The notes: a model not told the origin generated them from the letters alone. Shown: positions 44,422 through 53,735, counted from the stretch's first letter. The stretch: 64,000 nucleotides of DNA from Thalassobacillus devorans (GCF_011761345.1 NZ_JAASRY010000002.1:248001-312000), one strand, 5' to 3'. Made by a program: numbers and translations.

Positions 44422-45252
44422 TTATCCTTTATAACCTCTTCTGAAAATTTCCTGGACGCGATGCAGTGTAATGTACGTATCCGGGTCGATATCTTCCACC
44501 AGTTTTTTAAGTTGTACGATTTCTCTTTTATTAATGACAATATATAATACATTCTTATCTGCCTGGCTGTAGCCGCCTCTTGCTTCCAGAACCGTGACGC
44601 CTCGGGACATTTTATCCATGACTACCTGAAGGATCTCTTCACTTTTATCTGAGATGATCATGACTGCGCTGCGTTCTTCCGTTCCTTCTACTATAGCATC
44701 AATAACTTTCGCACCTACATATACAGCAATCAGCGTATACATTGCTTTTTCTTTTCCAATAACAAAGGAAGAACCAACGATAACAGCAATATCAATAATC
44801 AGCATGGCGCTGCCGACACTCCACCCGAGCCATTGGTTGAGTAAGCGTGCAAGAATGGTGGTTCCGCCTGATGTGCCCCCAGCTTTAAATATTAAACCAA
44901 TTCCCATCCCTACTGCCAGACCGGCAAATAAAGCCGCTAATAGAGTGTCTCCATTTAGCTGATCGCCCCAACCAGTGGTGATATGGAGAAAAACAGAGGT
45001 GAATATGATAGAAATTATCGTTAAAAGGGTCATTCGTTTTGTAAAATACTTATACCCTATCGCGACTAGAGAAGTATTTAAGACAAAGTTCGTTATTCCA
45101 GGAGACCAGCCAAACAAGTAATAGGTAACGATCGTTATCCCTATTATACCTCCTTCTGAAAGTTTGTTAGGAATAGCAAAATAATTAATACCAATCGCAA
45201 AAATAAAAGAGCCGATAATAAGTAAAATCAAGTCTTTGCTAAATATTTTCAA
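44422..45252 (-). CDS. YitT-family membrane protein (DUF161/DUF2179)
   Basis: A 276-residue protein with about five N-terminal hydrophobic segments (GINYFAIPNKLSEGGIIGI, FKAGGTSGGTTILARLLN) and a C-terminal soluble DUF2179 domain (about 195-276, SAVMIISDKSEEILQVV, GVTVLEARGGYSQADKNVLY in part). It starts with TTG after GGGAGGCGGGG. The family is widespread in Bacillaceae but its function is not established; it is probably unrelated to taurine. Confidence 0.85.
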   Translation of the reverse strand: MKIFSKDLILLIIGSFIFAIGINYFAIPNKLSEGGIIGITIVTYYLFGWSPGITNFVLNTSLVAIGYKYFTKRMTLLTIISIIFTSVFLHITTGWGDQLNGDTLLAALFAGLAVGMGIGLIFKAGGTSGGTTILARLLNQWLGWSVGSAMLIIDIAVIVGSSFVIGKEKAMYTLIAVYVGAKVIDAIVEGTEERSAVMIISDKSEEILQVVMDKMSRGVTVLEARGGYSQADKNVLYIVINKREIVQLKKLVEDIDPDTYITLHRVQEIFRRGYKG

Positions 45253-45304
45253 AGTGCCCCGCCTCCCATCCTAACAAGCATTATAAGCGAATCTATGAAA
45301 TAGG

Positions 45305-45340
45305 AAAAGGTGTCTTGCATTTTCATGCAAAACACCTTCT
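45305..45340 (-). terminator. terminator of the APC permease gene
   Basis: AAGGTGTTTTGCAT / ATGCAAGACACCTT on the minus strand with a 4-base loop, followed by TTCCTATTT. Confidence 0.85.
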
Positions 45341-45372
45341 TTCTATTAAACGTATTCCGTTTGGGTCATTAG

Positions 45373-46845
45373 TCAGGCTTCTTTTTTTGTTGTATTGGAA
45401 GAAATACTTTCACTTTCCAGAGTTTTTCCGAAAATGTTATAATCCAGCTTCTCTTTAGGAATACGCGCAAAATCTTTTCGTTTCATCATGAAGAAAACGA
45501 ATCCTATAGCAATCCAGATAAAGAGCGCAATCCATGAAGGAGTGCCTAGAAACCCAGGAGAACCTGGTACTACAAGTAACAGGAAGAAGCCGGTACTGCT
45601 TATGAGACCTAAAAGCGTCATAGCTTTTTTGGCAGGTGATACGATTACGTCTGTATCAGCAGTACTTGTCCAGCTGAAAAGGCGGTAGGCTACTGCGCAA
45701 CAGTAAAAATATGCGATCGTTACGCCGATAGCTGACATGTCTACTACCCATAACAGTGCCTGCCGGCCAAAGAATGGAGCGGATAAAGTAATTAAGCAGG
45801 TGAATATGATACCCACAAAAGGGGTTTCATACTTCGGATGTAATTTAGCGAATACCCGAGGAAGAATCTCTGCTCTTCCCATCGCGAATAATAATCGGCT
45901 TGTCGCCACATAAAAGCCATTTAATCCAGTGAAAATCCCCATCGCTAATGAAATCGATAGTAGGATGACTCCAATGGTTCCGTAAGCATTTTCTACCACA
46001 AGTCCTGTCCCCCAAACCGTCTCCTGAGCAATAAGTGATTGCCAAGGCATAGCGACAGCTGTCGCAATAATCGTCAATGAATATGTGGCGGCAGCGCAGA
46101 GAAGTGCGATTACAATCAGCTTGAACGCTTTCTTAGGAGAAAAGTTAAACTCCTCCGCTGCTTGTGGAATATTATCAAATCCGACGTATGCCCAGGGAGA
46201 AATGGCTATGATGGCAATAACAGCTGATACAGCACCAATCTCAGGGTTGAATAGAGGCTGAACATTGGAAAAAGAACTGGAAGGATGGAGAATCATAGCA
46301 ATGACTAATAAGCTCAAACCTGCAATTAAAGTCAGGCAGAAGATAAATTGCATAAACCCGGAGATACTGGTGCCTCTTATGTTCAAGTAGGCAAATGTAA
46401 TTAGCGCAATACAGGCGACTAATACTTCTCCGCCATATACATCCCAGCCGGCGATATTATACATTAACCCTTGCATGGCTACACCTGGGAGCACGAACTT
46501 AATTAAGAGAGCAAGCGCTGACGCATTCAATGCAACAATACACATATACCCGAGGGTAAGAAACCATCCACAAAAGGAGGCATGATAACGCCCAAATCCA
46601 AAGTATGCATAAGCGAATTCCCCACCAGAAACCGGTAATTTTTGAATGAGTTGTCCGTAGCTGACCGCGATGACAATCATCAATAAAGCACCAATACTAA
46701 AACCGAGAATAACACCAAGTGGTCCGGCAGCAGCCATCCAATCGCCTGGTAAAACAAAAGCACCCCAGCCTACAGCAGAACCGAAGGCTATGGCCCAAAC
46801 CCAATGTGGTTTTAACGTCTTTTTTAATTGCTTCCTTTCTTCCAT
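45373..46845 (-). CDS. APC-superfamily amino acid permease
   Basis: A 490-residue transporter with about 12 hydrophobic segments. Marks: the first helix break GSAVGWGAFVLPGDWMAAAGPLG (in part), SGGEFAYAYFGFGRYHASFCGW (in part), and ISPWAYVGFDNIPQAAEEF in the middle, typical of the APC fold. It has its own cre-controlled promoter and terminator. It is the only transporter near the taurine genes, so taurine or alanine uptake is possible, but sequence alone does not show the substrate. Confidence 0.86.
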   Translation of the reverse strand: MEERKQLKKTLKPHWVWAIAFGSAVGWGAFVLPGDWMAAAGPLGVILGFSIGALLMIVIAVSYGQLIQKLPVSGGEFAYAYFGFGRYHASFCGWFLTLGYMCIVALNASALALLIKFVLPGVAMQGLMYNIAGWDVYGGEVLVACIALITFAYLNIRGTSISGFMQFIFCLTLIAGLSLLVIAMILHPSSSFSNVQPLFNPEIGAVSAVIAIIAISPWAYVGFDNIPQAAEEFNFSPKKAFKLIVIALLCAAATYSLTIIATAVAMPWQSLIAQETVWGTGLVVENAYGTIGVILLSISLAMGIFTGLNGFYVATSRLLFAMGRAEILPRVFAKLHPKYETPFVGIIFTCLITLSAPFFGRQALLWVVDMSAIGVTIAYFYCCAVAYRLFSWTSTADTDVIVSPAKKAMTLLGLISSTGFFLLLVVPGSPGFLGTPSWIALFIWIAIGFVFFMMKRKDFARIPKEKLDYNIFGKTLESESISSNTTKKEA

Positions 46846-46870
46846 TGCTTTTCCCCTTTCATTTTTGAAA

Positions 46871-46884
46871 TGTAAGCGCTGACA
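46871..46884 (-). promoter_or_regulatory. CcpA cre site upstream of the permease
   Basis: TGTAAGCGCTGACA fits TGWAANCGNTNWCA at every position. It lies 26 bases upstream of the permease start codon and so close to its promoter or leader; glucose repression is expected. Confidence 0.8.
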
Positions 46885-47098
46885 TTAAGAATTGATTTTA
46901 TTAAACCAAAGTTCTCTAGGAAGCGCAATGGAATCTGACTATTTGAAATATTGAAACTTTAAATACCGTCTATTTCGATTTTTAATTGGAATGATAATTG
47001 ACACTTTTAGTCACCTGAGTGTTTTGTGTTAATGTTATTATCTCAAGGGTATGATAGTAGGTAAATGGGTTGATATTTTCCTGAGGGGGCTTTCTACG

Positions 47099-48580
47099 GT
47101 GAAAGGGTCGAAGAGAAGTGAATGGGCTGGTATTTTGTTTATATTATACTTATTAATTGCTCCTTCTGCGGCAGGAGCTGCATTTGGACCGGACGAATGG
47201 CTGGAATACCGTATGAATGACAGCAATAATCCTGTTTTTAAACAGGAAGGTGTAGCTCCGCTTGAGGCCACCACCTTCAAGACGGGCGATGAAATTCGTT
47301 CGACACCGGTAGTGGCTGGTGACCGCATGTTCGTGGGCAACCATAACACCGGGGACATGTTCGCTTTTGACATCAAGACAGGCGAGCAGTTGTGGCAAAG
47401 TCAGGCGCCGAACTGGGTCCATTCGGAAATGATCTACCATGATGGCACGGTGTATGTCGGTTTTGGCAATCGTTTTTTTCAGGGTAATGGGCTCCGGGGT
47501 ACGGAGGAAAGCGGCGTGATGGCAGTGGATGCAGAAACAGGTGAAACAAAGTGGCAGACAAGCACTGGAGGCGAAGTCATGCCGACTCCTGTGTTTAACG
47601 ATCGGTATGTTTATGCGGCAACAGGGGACAGACAGTTGTATAAAATGGAGGCTGAAACTGGTGAAGTCTTAGATACGATTGACCTGGGTCATGTCGTCAG
47701 CATGTCCTCTCCTAACTATTATAATGGGAAATTATTTATAGGGAGCGGCCATCCGCAGCCTTATACATTTTCGGCTATTGATTTAACCAGAGATGAAGTG
47801 ACGTGGCAGACAGAAATGCCGAAAGCGTTCGCCGGTCTGGACGATGTGCCACCTGCGATTGAGGATGATATTGTTGTCACGACAGCTTTGGAGGAACCGA
47901 AGCAATTGTCGCTTAAAGAGGTATATGAGCACTATGGATTGCTTGAAACCTATAAAGAAATGGGTAAGTCACTGACTGGAGACCGGAAGGAGCATCCGGA
48001 GCATGTAATCTATGCGATGGATACAGGGACGGGTGAAGTCCTTTGGAAAGAAAGCCTCGGATATGGCGAGATGGTAGAAAACAATAAATCTGGCGCCCCG
48101 ATGATTTACGACGGAACAATTTATGTGGGAAGTCCGATAACTAAGAAGTTTTACGCTTATGATTTGAAGACAGGCGAGCGGCTATGGGATTTTCAAAACA
48201 CCGTCATAAAAGCTCCACCGGTAGCCGATGAGGGAGTGGTTTACTTTTCTAATGCCAAAGGATTTGTCCATGCGCTCGATGCCGACACAGGGGAAGAGGT
48301 TGGACGTAAAAAACTCGGCGGTACTTTAGCACCATCTGGTCCGATCATTATGAACGATACGTTGATTGTGGGCAGCCAGGATAGCAAGGTATATGCGCTT
48401 CCGACGGAAGATATACGGAATGGGTCCGATGAATTTACCGCTGATCTCGAGCCCCCAGAGAAAAGTCAGTTCAGCTTTCTTACCGTCGTTTATGGGATAC
48501 CGTTAGTTACATTTGTGGTACTGGTAACTATCCTAATTGTTGCAGTACGGAAAAGCAGAAAAACTAAAATCGAAAAATAA
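47099..48580 (+). CDS. membrane-anchored PQQ-like beta-propeller protein
   Basis: A 493-residue exported protein with a signal peptide (about 1-28, ending PSAAGA), seven or so propeller blades (repeated GTVYVG, MFAFDIKTGEQLWQ, YAYDLKTGERLWDF, VHALDADTGEEV), and a C-terminal membrane helix (about 463-485) with a basic tail. It matches PQQ_2 propeller repeats but has no dehydrogenase signature, so it is more likely a surface scaffold or sensor than a quinoprotein enzyme. Start GTG 47099 after GAGGGGG, because the signal peptide begins there. Confidence 0.8.
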   Translation: MKGSKRSEWAGILFILYLLIAPSAAGAAFGPDEWLEYRMNDSNNPVFKQEGVAPLEATTFKTGDEIRSTPVVAGDRMFVGNHNTGDMFAFDIKTGEQLWQSQAPNWVHSEMIYHDGTVYVGFGNRFFQGNGLRGTEESGVMAVDAETGETKWQTSTGGEVMPTPVFNDRYVYAATGDRQLYKMEAETGEVLDTIDLGHVVSMSSPNYYNGKLFIGSGHPQPYTFSAIDLTRDEVTWQTEMPKAFAGLDDVPPAIEDDIVVTTALEEPKQLSLKEVYEHYGLLETYKEMGKSLTGDRKEHPEHVIYAMDTGTGEVLWKESLGYGEMVENNKSGAPMIYDGTIYVGSPITKKFYAYDLKTGERLWDFQNTVIKAPPVADEGVVYFSNAKGFVHALDADTGEEVGRKKLGGTLAPSGPIIMNDTLIVGSQDSKVYALPTEDIRNGSDEFTADLEPPEKSQFSFLTVVYGIPLVTFVVLVTILIVAVRKSRKTKIEK

Positions 48581-48584
48581 AATA

Positions 48585-48627
48585 ATCTACCCCAGGTCCT
48601 CCAAAATCTGGAGGACCTGGGGTAGAT
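48585..48627. repeat. dispersed palindrome, copy 2
   Basis: Two perfect 19-base arms, ATCTACCCCAGGTCCTCCA and its complement, around AAATC. It lies just after the propeller gene and may terminate transcription. Confidence 0.9.
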
Positions 48628-48634
48628 AAGCAAA

Positions 48635-48672
48635 CACCCCGGAGCCCTCCAAAATCTGGAGGACCCGGGGTG
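48635..48672. repeat. dispersed palindrome, copy 3
   Basis: CACCCCGGAGCCCTCCA - AAATC - TGGAGGACCCGGGGTG, eight bases after copy 2 and eight bases before the end of the convergent gntP-type gene. Arms differ by one bulge. Confidence 0.88.
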
Positions 48673-48679
48673 CTTCTGT

Positions 48680-50053
48680 TTATACAAATAGAGATACGAC
48701 TATTAACATGATTAATGCTGTGAACCAGGCCAGCGTAGTCGGAATCGACCACACCATGATTTGTTCTTTGGTGTTACGGATACCGAGCATACGGTTTACT
48801 ACCCAGTAAAAGCTATCATTGAAGTAAGAGAATAATAGCGAACCTGTTGTTGCACCGATAGCTGCCAGCGGCATGTAAACTCCATCCACTCCTGCCAGGA
48901 TAGGCGCAGTGATGGAAGCTGCAGTAATCATCGCAACTGTGCCACTGCCTTGCACGAGACGAACAAAGCTCGAAACGAAGAATGGCAGAATGACGAGCGG
49001 TACTGCCAGGTTAACAATCTGTTCTGCTACATAATCGCCAGCGCCGCTTTCACGAAGGACGTTACCAAGGGCGCCCCCGGCACCAGTTACAAGCAGGATG
49101 ATACCCGCAGATTTGATGCCTTCTTCCATCCGGTCAAGAGCGTCGACACGGCTCAATCTTGTCGTCAAGGTGTAGATCGCAAAAATCAGTCCGATACCTA
49201 CAGCAATAACCGGATTACCAAGGAACTGGATATATCCGAAAATGCCTTCAGTAAGTTCTTGTGCCGTTACGACTGTATTAGCAAAGATTAAAAGAATAGG
49301 TATCAGAATAGGTGCCATCGACATGAATAAGGAAGGCAGCTGTTTGTTTTCCTGCTGATCAATGAACTCTTCATATGTTTCGGCCGGCTTGTCCGGACGA
49401 ATCCAGCCCAGTCCGTCCTCGTCAGGAATCTGATGAATCTTTTTACCGATCCACTTGGCATACAATACGCCAACGATAATTAATGGTACAGAAAAAATAA
49501 GTCCCCACATAATCATTGTCCCGACGTTTACTCCGAATATTCCAGCGACACCAAGCGGACCTGGGGTTGGTGGAACGAGAGAGTGGGTAACGACAAGACC
49601 AATTGCCAACGCTACTCCGAGAGTAATAACAGAGCGCTTTGTTTTTTTAGAAATCGCTTTCACTAAAGGCGTTAAAATAACAAATGCTGAGTCAACAAAA
49701 ATAGGAATGGAAACGACATAACCTGTTAATGCCATCGCCCAATCTTCCCTTTTCTTGCCTAGCATTTTTACAAACGAATAAGCGAGTCGTTCTGATGCCC
49801 CGGCTACTTCCATGACTCGACCGAGCATGACACCAAAACCGATAACGATACCGATTGATCCCAGTGTTCCCCCAAACCCGGAGGTGATCGCCTCGGATAC
49901 AGATGGCGGGGCCATTCCTGCCACAAGACCGATTACAGAAGCTGATACGATCAATGCTATAAATGCATGTATTTTTGTTTTCATAACTAAGAATACCAAT
50001 AAAGCAATTCCAATCACTAAACCTAAAATGATTTGACCACCTGGTGCTTCCAT
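48680..50053 (-). CDS. GntP-family sugar-acid permease
   Basis: A 457-residue proton symporter with about 12-14 hydrophobic segments; marks LGLVIGIALLVFLVMKTK, GFGGTLGSIGIVIGFGVMLG (in part), TRGSxx-like SLVPPTPGPLGVAG and GSLLFSYFNDSFYWVVNRM. GntP carriers import gluconate, glycerate or related aldonates. It is the last gene after the kinase and PdxA2, so D-threonate or D-erythronate is the probable substrate. GGGGAGGAAG precedes the ATG. Confidence 0.9.
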   Translation of the reverse strand: MEAPGGQIILGLVIGIALLVFLVMKTKIHAFIALIVSASVIGLVAGMAPPSVSEAITSGFGGTLGSIGIVIGFGVMLGRVMEVAGASERLAYSFVKMLGKKREDWAMALTGYVVSIPIFVDSAFVILTPLVKAISKKTKRSVITLGVALAIGLVVTHSLVPPTPGPLGVAGIFGVNVGTMIMWGLIFSVPLIIVGVLYAKWIGKKIHQIPDEDGLGWIRPDKPAETYEEFIDQQENKQLPSLFMSMAPILIPILLIFANTVVTAQELTEGIFGYIQFLGNPVIAVGIGLIFAIYTLTTRLSRVDALDRMEEGIKSAGIILLVTGAGGALGNVLRESGAGDYVAEQIVNLAVPLVILPFFVSSFVRLVQGSGTVAMITAASITAPILAGVDGVYMPLAAIGATTGSLLFSYFNDSFYWVVNRMLGIRNTKEQIMVWSIPTTLAWFTALIMLIVVSLFV

Positions 50054-50121
50054 TTTACTTCCTCCCCATCTATCTTTTTATATTGCAAACGTGTTTAACT
50101 TAGTTAAATGAGAAAAACGAA

Positions 50122-50160
50122 GGCTTTCGCTATATGGACTTAGCGAGAAGCCAAGTTTTT
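50122..50160 (-). terminator. hairpin after pdxA2 (copy B of a small dispersed element)
   Basis: On the minus strand GGCTTCTCGCTAAG...TAGCGAAAGCC followed by TTCGTTTTTC. The plus strand GCTTTCGC...GCGAGAAGCC is closely similar to the element at 22356-22385. Confidence 0.65.
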
Positions 50161-50173
50161 CTTTTTATCCTCT

Positions 50174-51184
50174 TTATTGTTGTTTGAAATAAGGTGTGTA
50201 CTTTGCAGCTGCTTTAATCGCTTCTACCATACTGACTTCACTTGCTATTCCTTTACCGGCAATATCAAACGCTGTTCCATGGTCGACAGAAGTACGAAGG
50301 TATGGCAGACCGTTAGTTACGGAAACAGTACGTTCGAAGTCATACATTTTGGCAGCGATATGACCTTGATCGTGATACAGGGACAAGACAGCGTCATATT
50401 TTCCGTTAGCCGCCTGGTGGAAAACGGAATCAGCTGGTACAGGACCATTGACCTCTACGCCTTGTTTTCTTGCTGCTTCAATTCCCGGAGTCAATTCATT
50501 GATTTCTTCTCTTCCGAAAAGTCCGCCTTCACCGGAATGCGGATTCAACCCGGCTAAAGCTAATTTAGGTTTTTCAATTCCTAACAGCTCCAATGCTTCC
50601 TTACAGCGGACTAGATAGTCTTCGACACGTTCTTTCGTCATCATTGGAATGGAATCTGCCAATGATACATGACGTGTCAGGAAGAAGATTCGAAGACTTT
50701 TCACTTCAAACATCGTCATTGGGTCGTAGGAATCCGTGAAAGCAGATAGCATGGCTGTATGGTCGATGTATGGGACTTCGCTCGCCTGTAATGATTCTTT
50801 GTTGATTGGCGGGGTACAGATGGAATCTGCTTTGCCGCTTTCTACGAGCTCGTGGGATTTTTTGATATATTCATAAGAAGCGTGTCCGCACATTCCGGAC
50901 ACGACACCCATCTCGTAGCTGTCAATATCGATATTATTAAGATTGATAAGGTCGATTGTACCGTGTTCATACTTTCCATTTGCTGGTTCTTCCACTTCGT
51001 TGATTTCTAGATGTGTGTCAATCGCATCCATGATTTTAGTTAGGACATTTTTGTCACCGATTACAACCGGTTTACATAGATCATAGATTTCTTTCTGAGC
51101 TAGTGACTTGATTACGATTTCCGGACCGATACCAGCCGGATCTCCAATTGGAATTGCAATGATAGATTGTGTTTGTTCACTCAT
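50174..51184 (-). CDS. pdxA2: D-threonate 4-phosphate dehydrogenase (PdxA2 family)
   Basis: A 336-residue PdxA-family oxidoreductase. Metal-ligand histidines lie in [24 protein letters not shown] and [17 protein letters not shown]-terminal [11 protein letters not shown] and [11 protein letters not shown] are family marks. Paired with a four-carbon acid sugar kinase, PdxA2 proteins oxidise and decarboxylate D-threonate or D-erythronate 4-phosphate to dihydroxyacetone phosphate, rather than serving pyridoxine synthesis. The frame opens at 51202, but ATG 51184 has AAAGGATGATG before it. Confidence 0.9.
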   Translation of the reverse strand: MSEQTQSIIAIPIGDPAGIGPEIVIKSLAQKEIYDLCKPVVIGDKNVLTKIMDAIDTHLEINEVEEPANGKYEHGTIDLINLNNIDIDSYEMGVVSGMCGHASYEYIKKSHELVESGKADSICTPPINKESLQASEVPYIDHTAMLSAFTDSYDPMTMFEVKSLRIFFLTRHVSLADSIPMMTKERVEDYLVRCKEALELLGIEKPKLALAGLNPHSGEGGLFGREEINELTPGIEAARKQGVEVNGPVPADSVFHQAANGKYDAVLSLYHDQGHIAAKMYDFERTVSVTNGLPYLRTSVDHGTAFDIAGKGIASEVSMVEAIKAAAKYTPYFKQQ

Positions 51185-51198
51185 GTTCATCATCCTTT

Positions 51199-52485
51199 TC
51201 ATTTATTAGTAGAAGAAATTAAATAACTGATACATGTACTGAGAGCCTTCTTATCACCTACCATGCCCCCCTTAGTAACAACAGGCATGCCATCCAGATA
51301 CCCTCCAATGAATTTTCCGTAAGCGGCAAGCGGCATCACTTCATCTTCCAGTTCTATGCCATGGGCCCGGGTAATGGATCCGACAGAGGCGGTAACATCT
51401 CCACCGCTTAAATAACACCCTCGGAAGTCTTCGCGGTTACCTTCCATCAGCCTGCGACTAATGGACGCTAAACCATCGGTGATCCTTTTTGCAAGACCTT
51501 CTTCAGTTGTAGATTCTTTATGGGCCATGCTTGAAAGGTCAAGCCGTTCCTGACCTGGATGATAGGTGGTTATTAAAATAATATCCCGGTTTTCTATAGA
51601 ACTTTCTGCCTCGGCTACTACCCGGTCCACTTCTTTTTGCCATTCCTCCGTGAAGGTGGCTAGTCTTTCAGGTTTCGCATAAATCGCCTTTACTTTCCAT
51701 TTTTGGATAAAGTAATCGAGCTGCAGCCCTGTTTGAGAGGTGACACTTCCAATAGTAATCAGGTACTTTTTATTCTTTGTTGTATGTTCTATTTTTTTAC
51801 TCGCATAGGCAGCGGTAAATGGGCCTGGATCAACAGAAAGTATGGGCCTCTTGATATCTTTGGCTACATCAGCGATTAACTCAATGTGCTCATCGGTAAC
51901 GGCATCAATACAGATGATTCTTGCGTTTTCAGCAGCTTTATTAATTTCCGCTGATAAGGTCTCTGCCCCGTTAAGCACTATATCAAGACCGATAGTATTA
52001 ATCGGAAGGTTTGTTTGATTTTGAATGATATTTTCTACTCTTGACGTCTTTATTGGGCGGATCGGATCTTTTGCAACATCGGTTTCCTGTAGTGGGATAT
52101 CATCCACTAAGAGAAAGCCGCCGATGGTAGTCCTCCCTGAGTCAGGAAATGAAGAGACGACGATAGCTATGGAATTTTCTCCTATAAAGGACAGCATCGC
52201 CTCGATTTCACTGCCGATATTTCCGCGGAGTGTACTATCGACCCGTTTACTGTATATTCTTGCCTGCCCATTCTTTTGGCTGTCTTCCAAGGCTTCTGTT
52301 ACTCGTTTTCGTGCTTGTTCTTCAGAGGCATAACGGCTGTCCGTATCGATGCAAATGGCATCATAGCCTGTCTCGGGAACAGGTAAGCCATGAATGACTG
52401 TAGCTGTTTTAAATCCTTCTTTTGATAATTTGACACCGGTAGCATTAGCGCCGGTCAAGTCATCGCAGATTACTACTACATCCAT
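51199..52485 (-). CDS. dtnK: four-carbon acid sugar kinase (DtnK-type)
   Basis: A 428-residue member of the DUF1537 kinase family that phosphorylates D-threonate or a related four-carbon acid. The N terminus [17 protein letters not shown] holds the conserved substrate motif [36 protein letters not shown] and the C-terminal [12 protein letters not shown] and [10 protein letters not shown] follow. The open frame extends to 52521, but the conserved motif begins directly after Met at 52485. The PdxA2 gene follows it. Confidence 0.9.
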   Translation of the reverse strand: MDVVVICDDLTGANATGVKLSKEGFKTATVIHGLPVPETGYDAICIDTDSRYASEEQARKRVTEALEDSQKNGQARIYSKRVDSTLRGNIGSEIEAMLSFIGENSIAIVVSSFPDSGRTTIGGFLLVDDIPLQETDVAKDPIRPIKTSRVENIIQNQTNLPINTIGLDIVLNGAETLSAEINKAAENARIICIDAVTDEHIELIADVAKDIKRPILSVDPGPFTAAYASKKIEHTTKNKKYLITIGSVTSQTGLQLDYFIQKWKVKAIYAKPERLATFTEEWQKEVDRVVAEAESSIENRDIILITTYHPGQERLDLSSMAHKESTTEEGLAKRITDGLASISRRLMEGNREDFRGCYLSGGDVTASVGSITRAHGIELEDEVMPLAAYGKFIGGYLDGMPVVTKGGMVGDKKALSTCISYLISSTNK

Positions 52486-52510
52486 ATTTCTCGCATCCTT
52501 CCTTACCAAG

Positions 52511-53260
52511 TCAATATACATTGGTTTCTTTTTCTAGTTGTTGTCGAGTTTGATCATCTATTTGGTCATCAGTGATGATACCGTTTACTTCGTCAAACGT
52601 GCAGACATGAGCGAAGGCCTGTTTATTGAATTTGCTGTGATCAGCTATTACCCATTTGGCCCTGGCGCTCCGCACCATCAGTTTTTTGATATAGGCTTTT
52701 TCCATAGAAGGAGTCGAAATACCATCCGTTAAATCTACAGCATTAGCCCCCAGGAAGACTACATCTACTTTAATGTTACGCAGCATTTCCTGTACATGGG
52801 TTCCAATGAATGCGCCGATGTCTTTTTGAAGTTCTCCTCCTGTAGAGATAACGGTGGATTCTGAATGCAATAACTCCATGGAGATCTTGGCGTCGTTTGT
52901 GACAATCACAAGGTCACGTCTTGATTTAAGGAGTTTTGCGATTTCCAAATTGGTAGTTCCTGAATCTAGCAGGATACGAGAATTTTCCGGCACTAATTCT
53001 ACCGCTTTTTTTGCGATCTGTTCTTTTTCTTCCTTAAAGCTCGAAAGTTTCGTTTGATAGGGAACCTCCTGAGCCATACTTTCAGGTAAGACGGCCCCGC
53101 CGTGCGATCTGACCAATTGTCCTTCTTTTTCCAAAGCAGCAAGGTCGCGGCGTATTGTCATGGCTGATACCTTAAACTTGGAAGCCAGCTGCTCGATATG
53201 GACTGTGCCGTCTATGTGTAATTCCTGGATAATATTATTTCTTCTTTCTGCCTGCAGCAT
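52511..53260 (-). CDS. DeoR/GlpR-family regulator
   Basis: A 249-residue DeoR repressor: helix-turn-helix (LASKFKVSAMTIRRDLAALE with RSHGGAV) and a sugar-phosphate-sensing domain (about 70-245, ILLDSGTTNLEIAKLL, VVFLGANAVDLTDGIST, HSKFNKQAF). First gene of the threonate operon, so it probably represses it and responds to a phosphorylated intermediate. ATG 53260 is preferred to GTG 53269 (AGGTGA spacing). Confidence 0.9.
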   Translation of the reverse strand: MLQAERRNNIIQELHIDGTVHIEQLASKFKVSAMTIRRDLAALEKEGQLVRSHGGAVLPESMAQEVPYQTKLSSFKEEKEQIAKKAVELVPENSRILLDSGTTNLEIAKLLKSRRDLVIVTNDAKISMELLHSESTVISTGGELQKDIGAFIGTHVQEMLRNIKVDVVFLGANAVDLTDGISTPSMEKAYIKKLMVRSARAKWVIADHSKFNKQAFAHVCTFDEVNGIITDDQIDDQTRQQLEKETNVY

Positions 53261-53263
53261 TGT

Positions 53264-53366
53264 GTTCACCTACATCACATGTTTGATTATGTTCTATTAT
53301 ACGACCGCAAGTGAACAAAAGTCAACAAAATAAAACATTAAGTGTTCATTTATGTTAATGAATGTG
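53264..53366 (-). promoter_or_regulatory. DeoR operator region with repeated TGTTCA boxes
   Basis: TGTTCA or its complement occurs at about 53266 (GTGTTCAC), 53311 (GTGAACA) and 53343 (GTGTTCAT), with further near matches ATGTTCT and GTCAACA between. The spacing resembles the tandem sites of DeoR-family repressors. Confidence 0.5.
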
Positions 53367-53384
53367 TGGAATTAATAATGAAGG

Positions 53385-53421
53385 CACCCTAGGTCCTCAT
53401 GATTTTTGAGGACCTGGGGTG
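53385..53421. repeat. dispersed palindrome, copy 4
   Basis: CACCCTAGGTCCTCA - TGATTTT - TGAGGACCTGGGGTG; near-perfect 15-base arms of the same family. Confidence 0.85.
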
Positions 53422-53422
53422 A

Positions 53423-53689
53423 AAATGTATATACCTTAGGTTCTTAGCTGAGAATGTTACTGCCGATGAAGTCGCTGGAAGCTTACTTGATATCGGGGCT
53501 GCAGGGGAGTTAACTCCAGCAGAATTCAAAGAGCTGGTTTTAAAAGTGGCTATAGAGGAGTATAGCGAAGGAGAAAAATACACTGGCAGGGAAAGAGTAA
53601 TTGAAACCGCCGGTGGGTAATAAGAGCGCAGAAAAGATAGCATCCAAACAGGTAGCTGAAGCATTAGAAAATATAAAAGAACTCAAATA
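53423..53689 (+). pseudogene. frameshifted gene remnant between two palindromes
   Basis: The plus strand encodes LAENVTADEVAGSLLDIGA, GELTPAEFKELVLKVAIEEY and GREROV-like GRERVIETAG before a stop; a one-base shift continues it as VGNKSAEKIASKQVAEALEN to a stop at 53689. The composition is protein-like, but there is no start codon upstream. It is the C-terminal part of a lost gene; the family is not recognised. It is enclosed by palindrome copies 4 and 5. Confidence 0.55.
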
Positions 53690-53697
53690 AAGCAACG

Positions 53698-53735
53698 CAC
53701 CCCGGAGCCCTCCAAATTCTGGAGGATCCGGGGTG
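53698..53735. repeat. dispersed palindrome, copy 5
   Basis: CACCCCGGAGCCCTCCA - AATTC - TGGAGGATCCGGGGTG, eight bases from the stop of the LacI gene; almost identical to copy 3. Confidence 0.88.

Noticed and set aside
44259-44552. Minus-strand 97-codon frame with LGRNMAE-like repeats as a gene
   Set aside because: Most of it overlaps the yitT-type coding region in another frame and there is no ribosome site; only the 21-bp repeat is reported.
48490-48752. Minus-strand frames with repeated PPDFGG or SSRFWR peptides
   Set aside because: The repetition comes from the tandem palindromes 48585-48672, not from a protein.
53389-53664. Minus-strand 91-codon frame between the DeoR and LacI genes
   Set aside because: Antisense of the plus-strand gene relic; no ribosome site and composition typical of a shadow frame.
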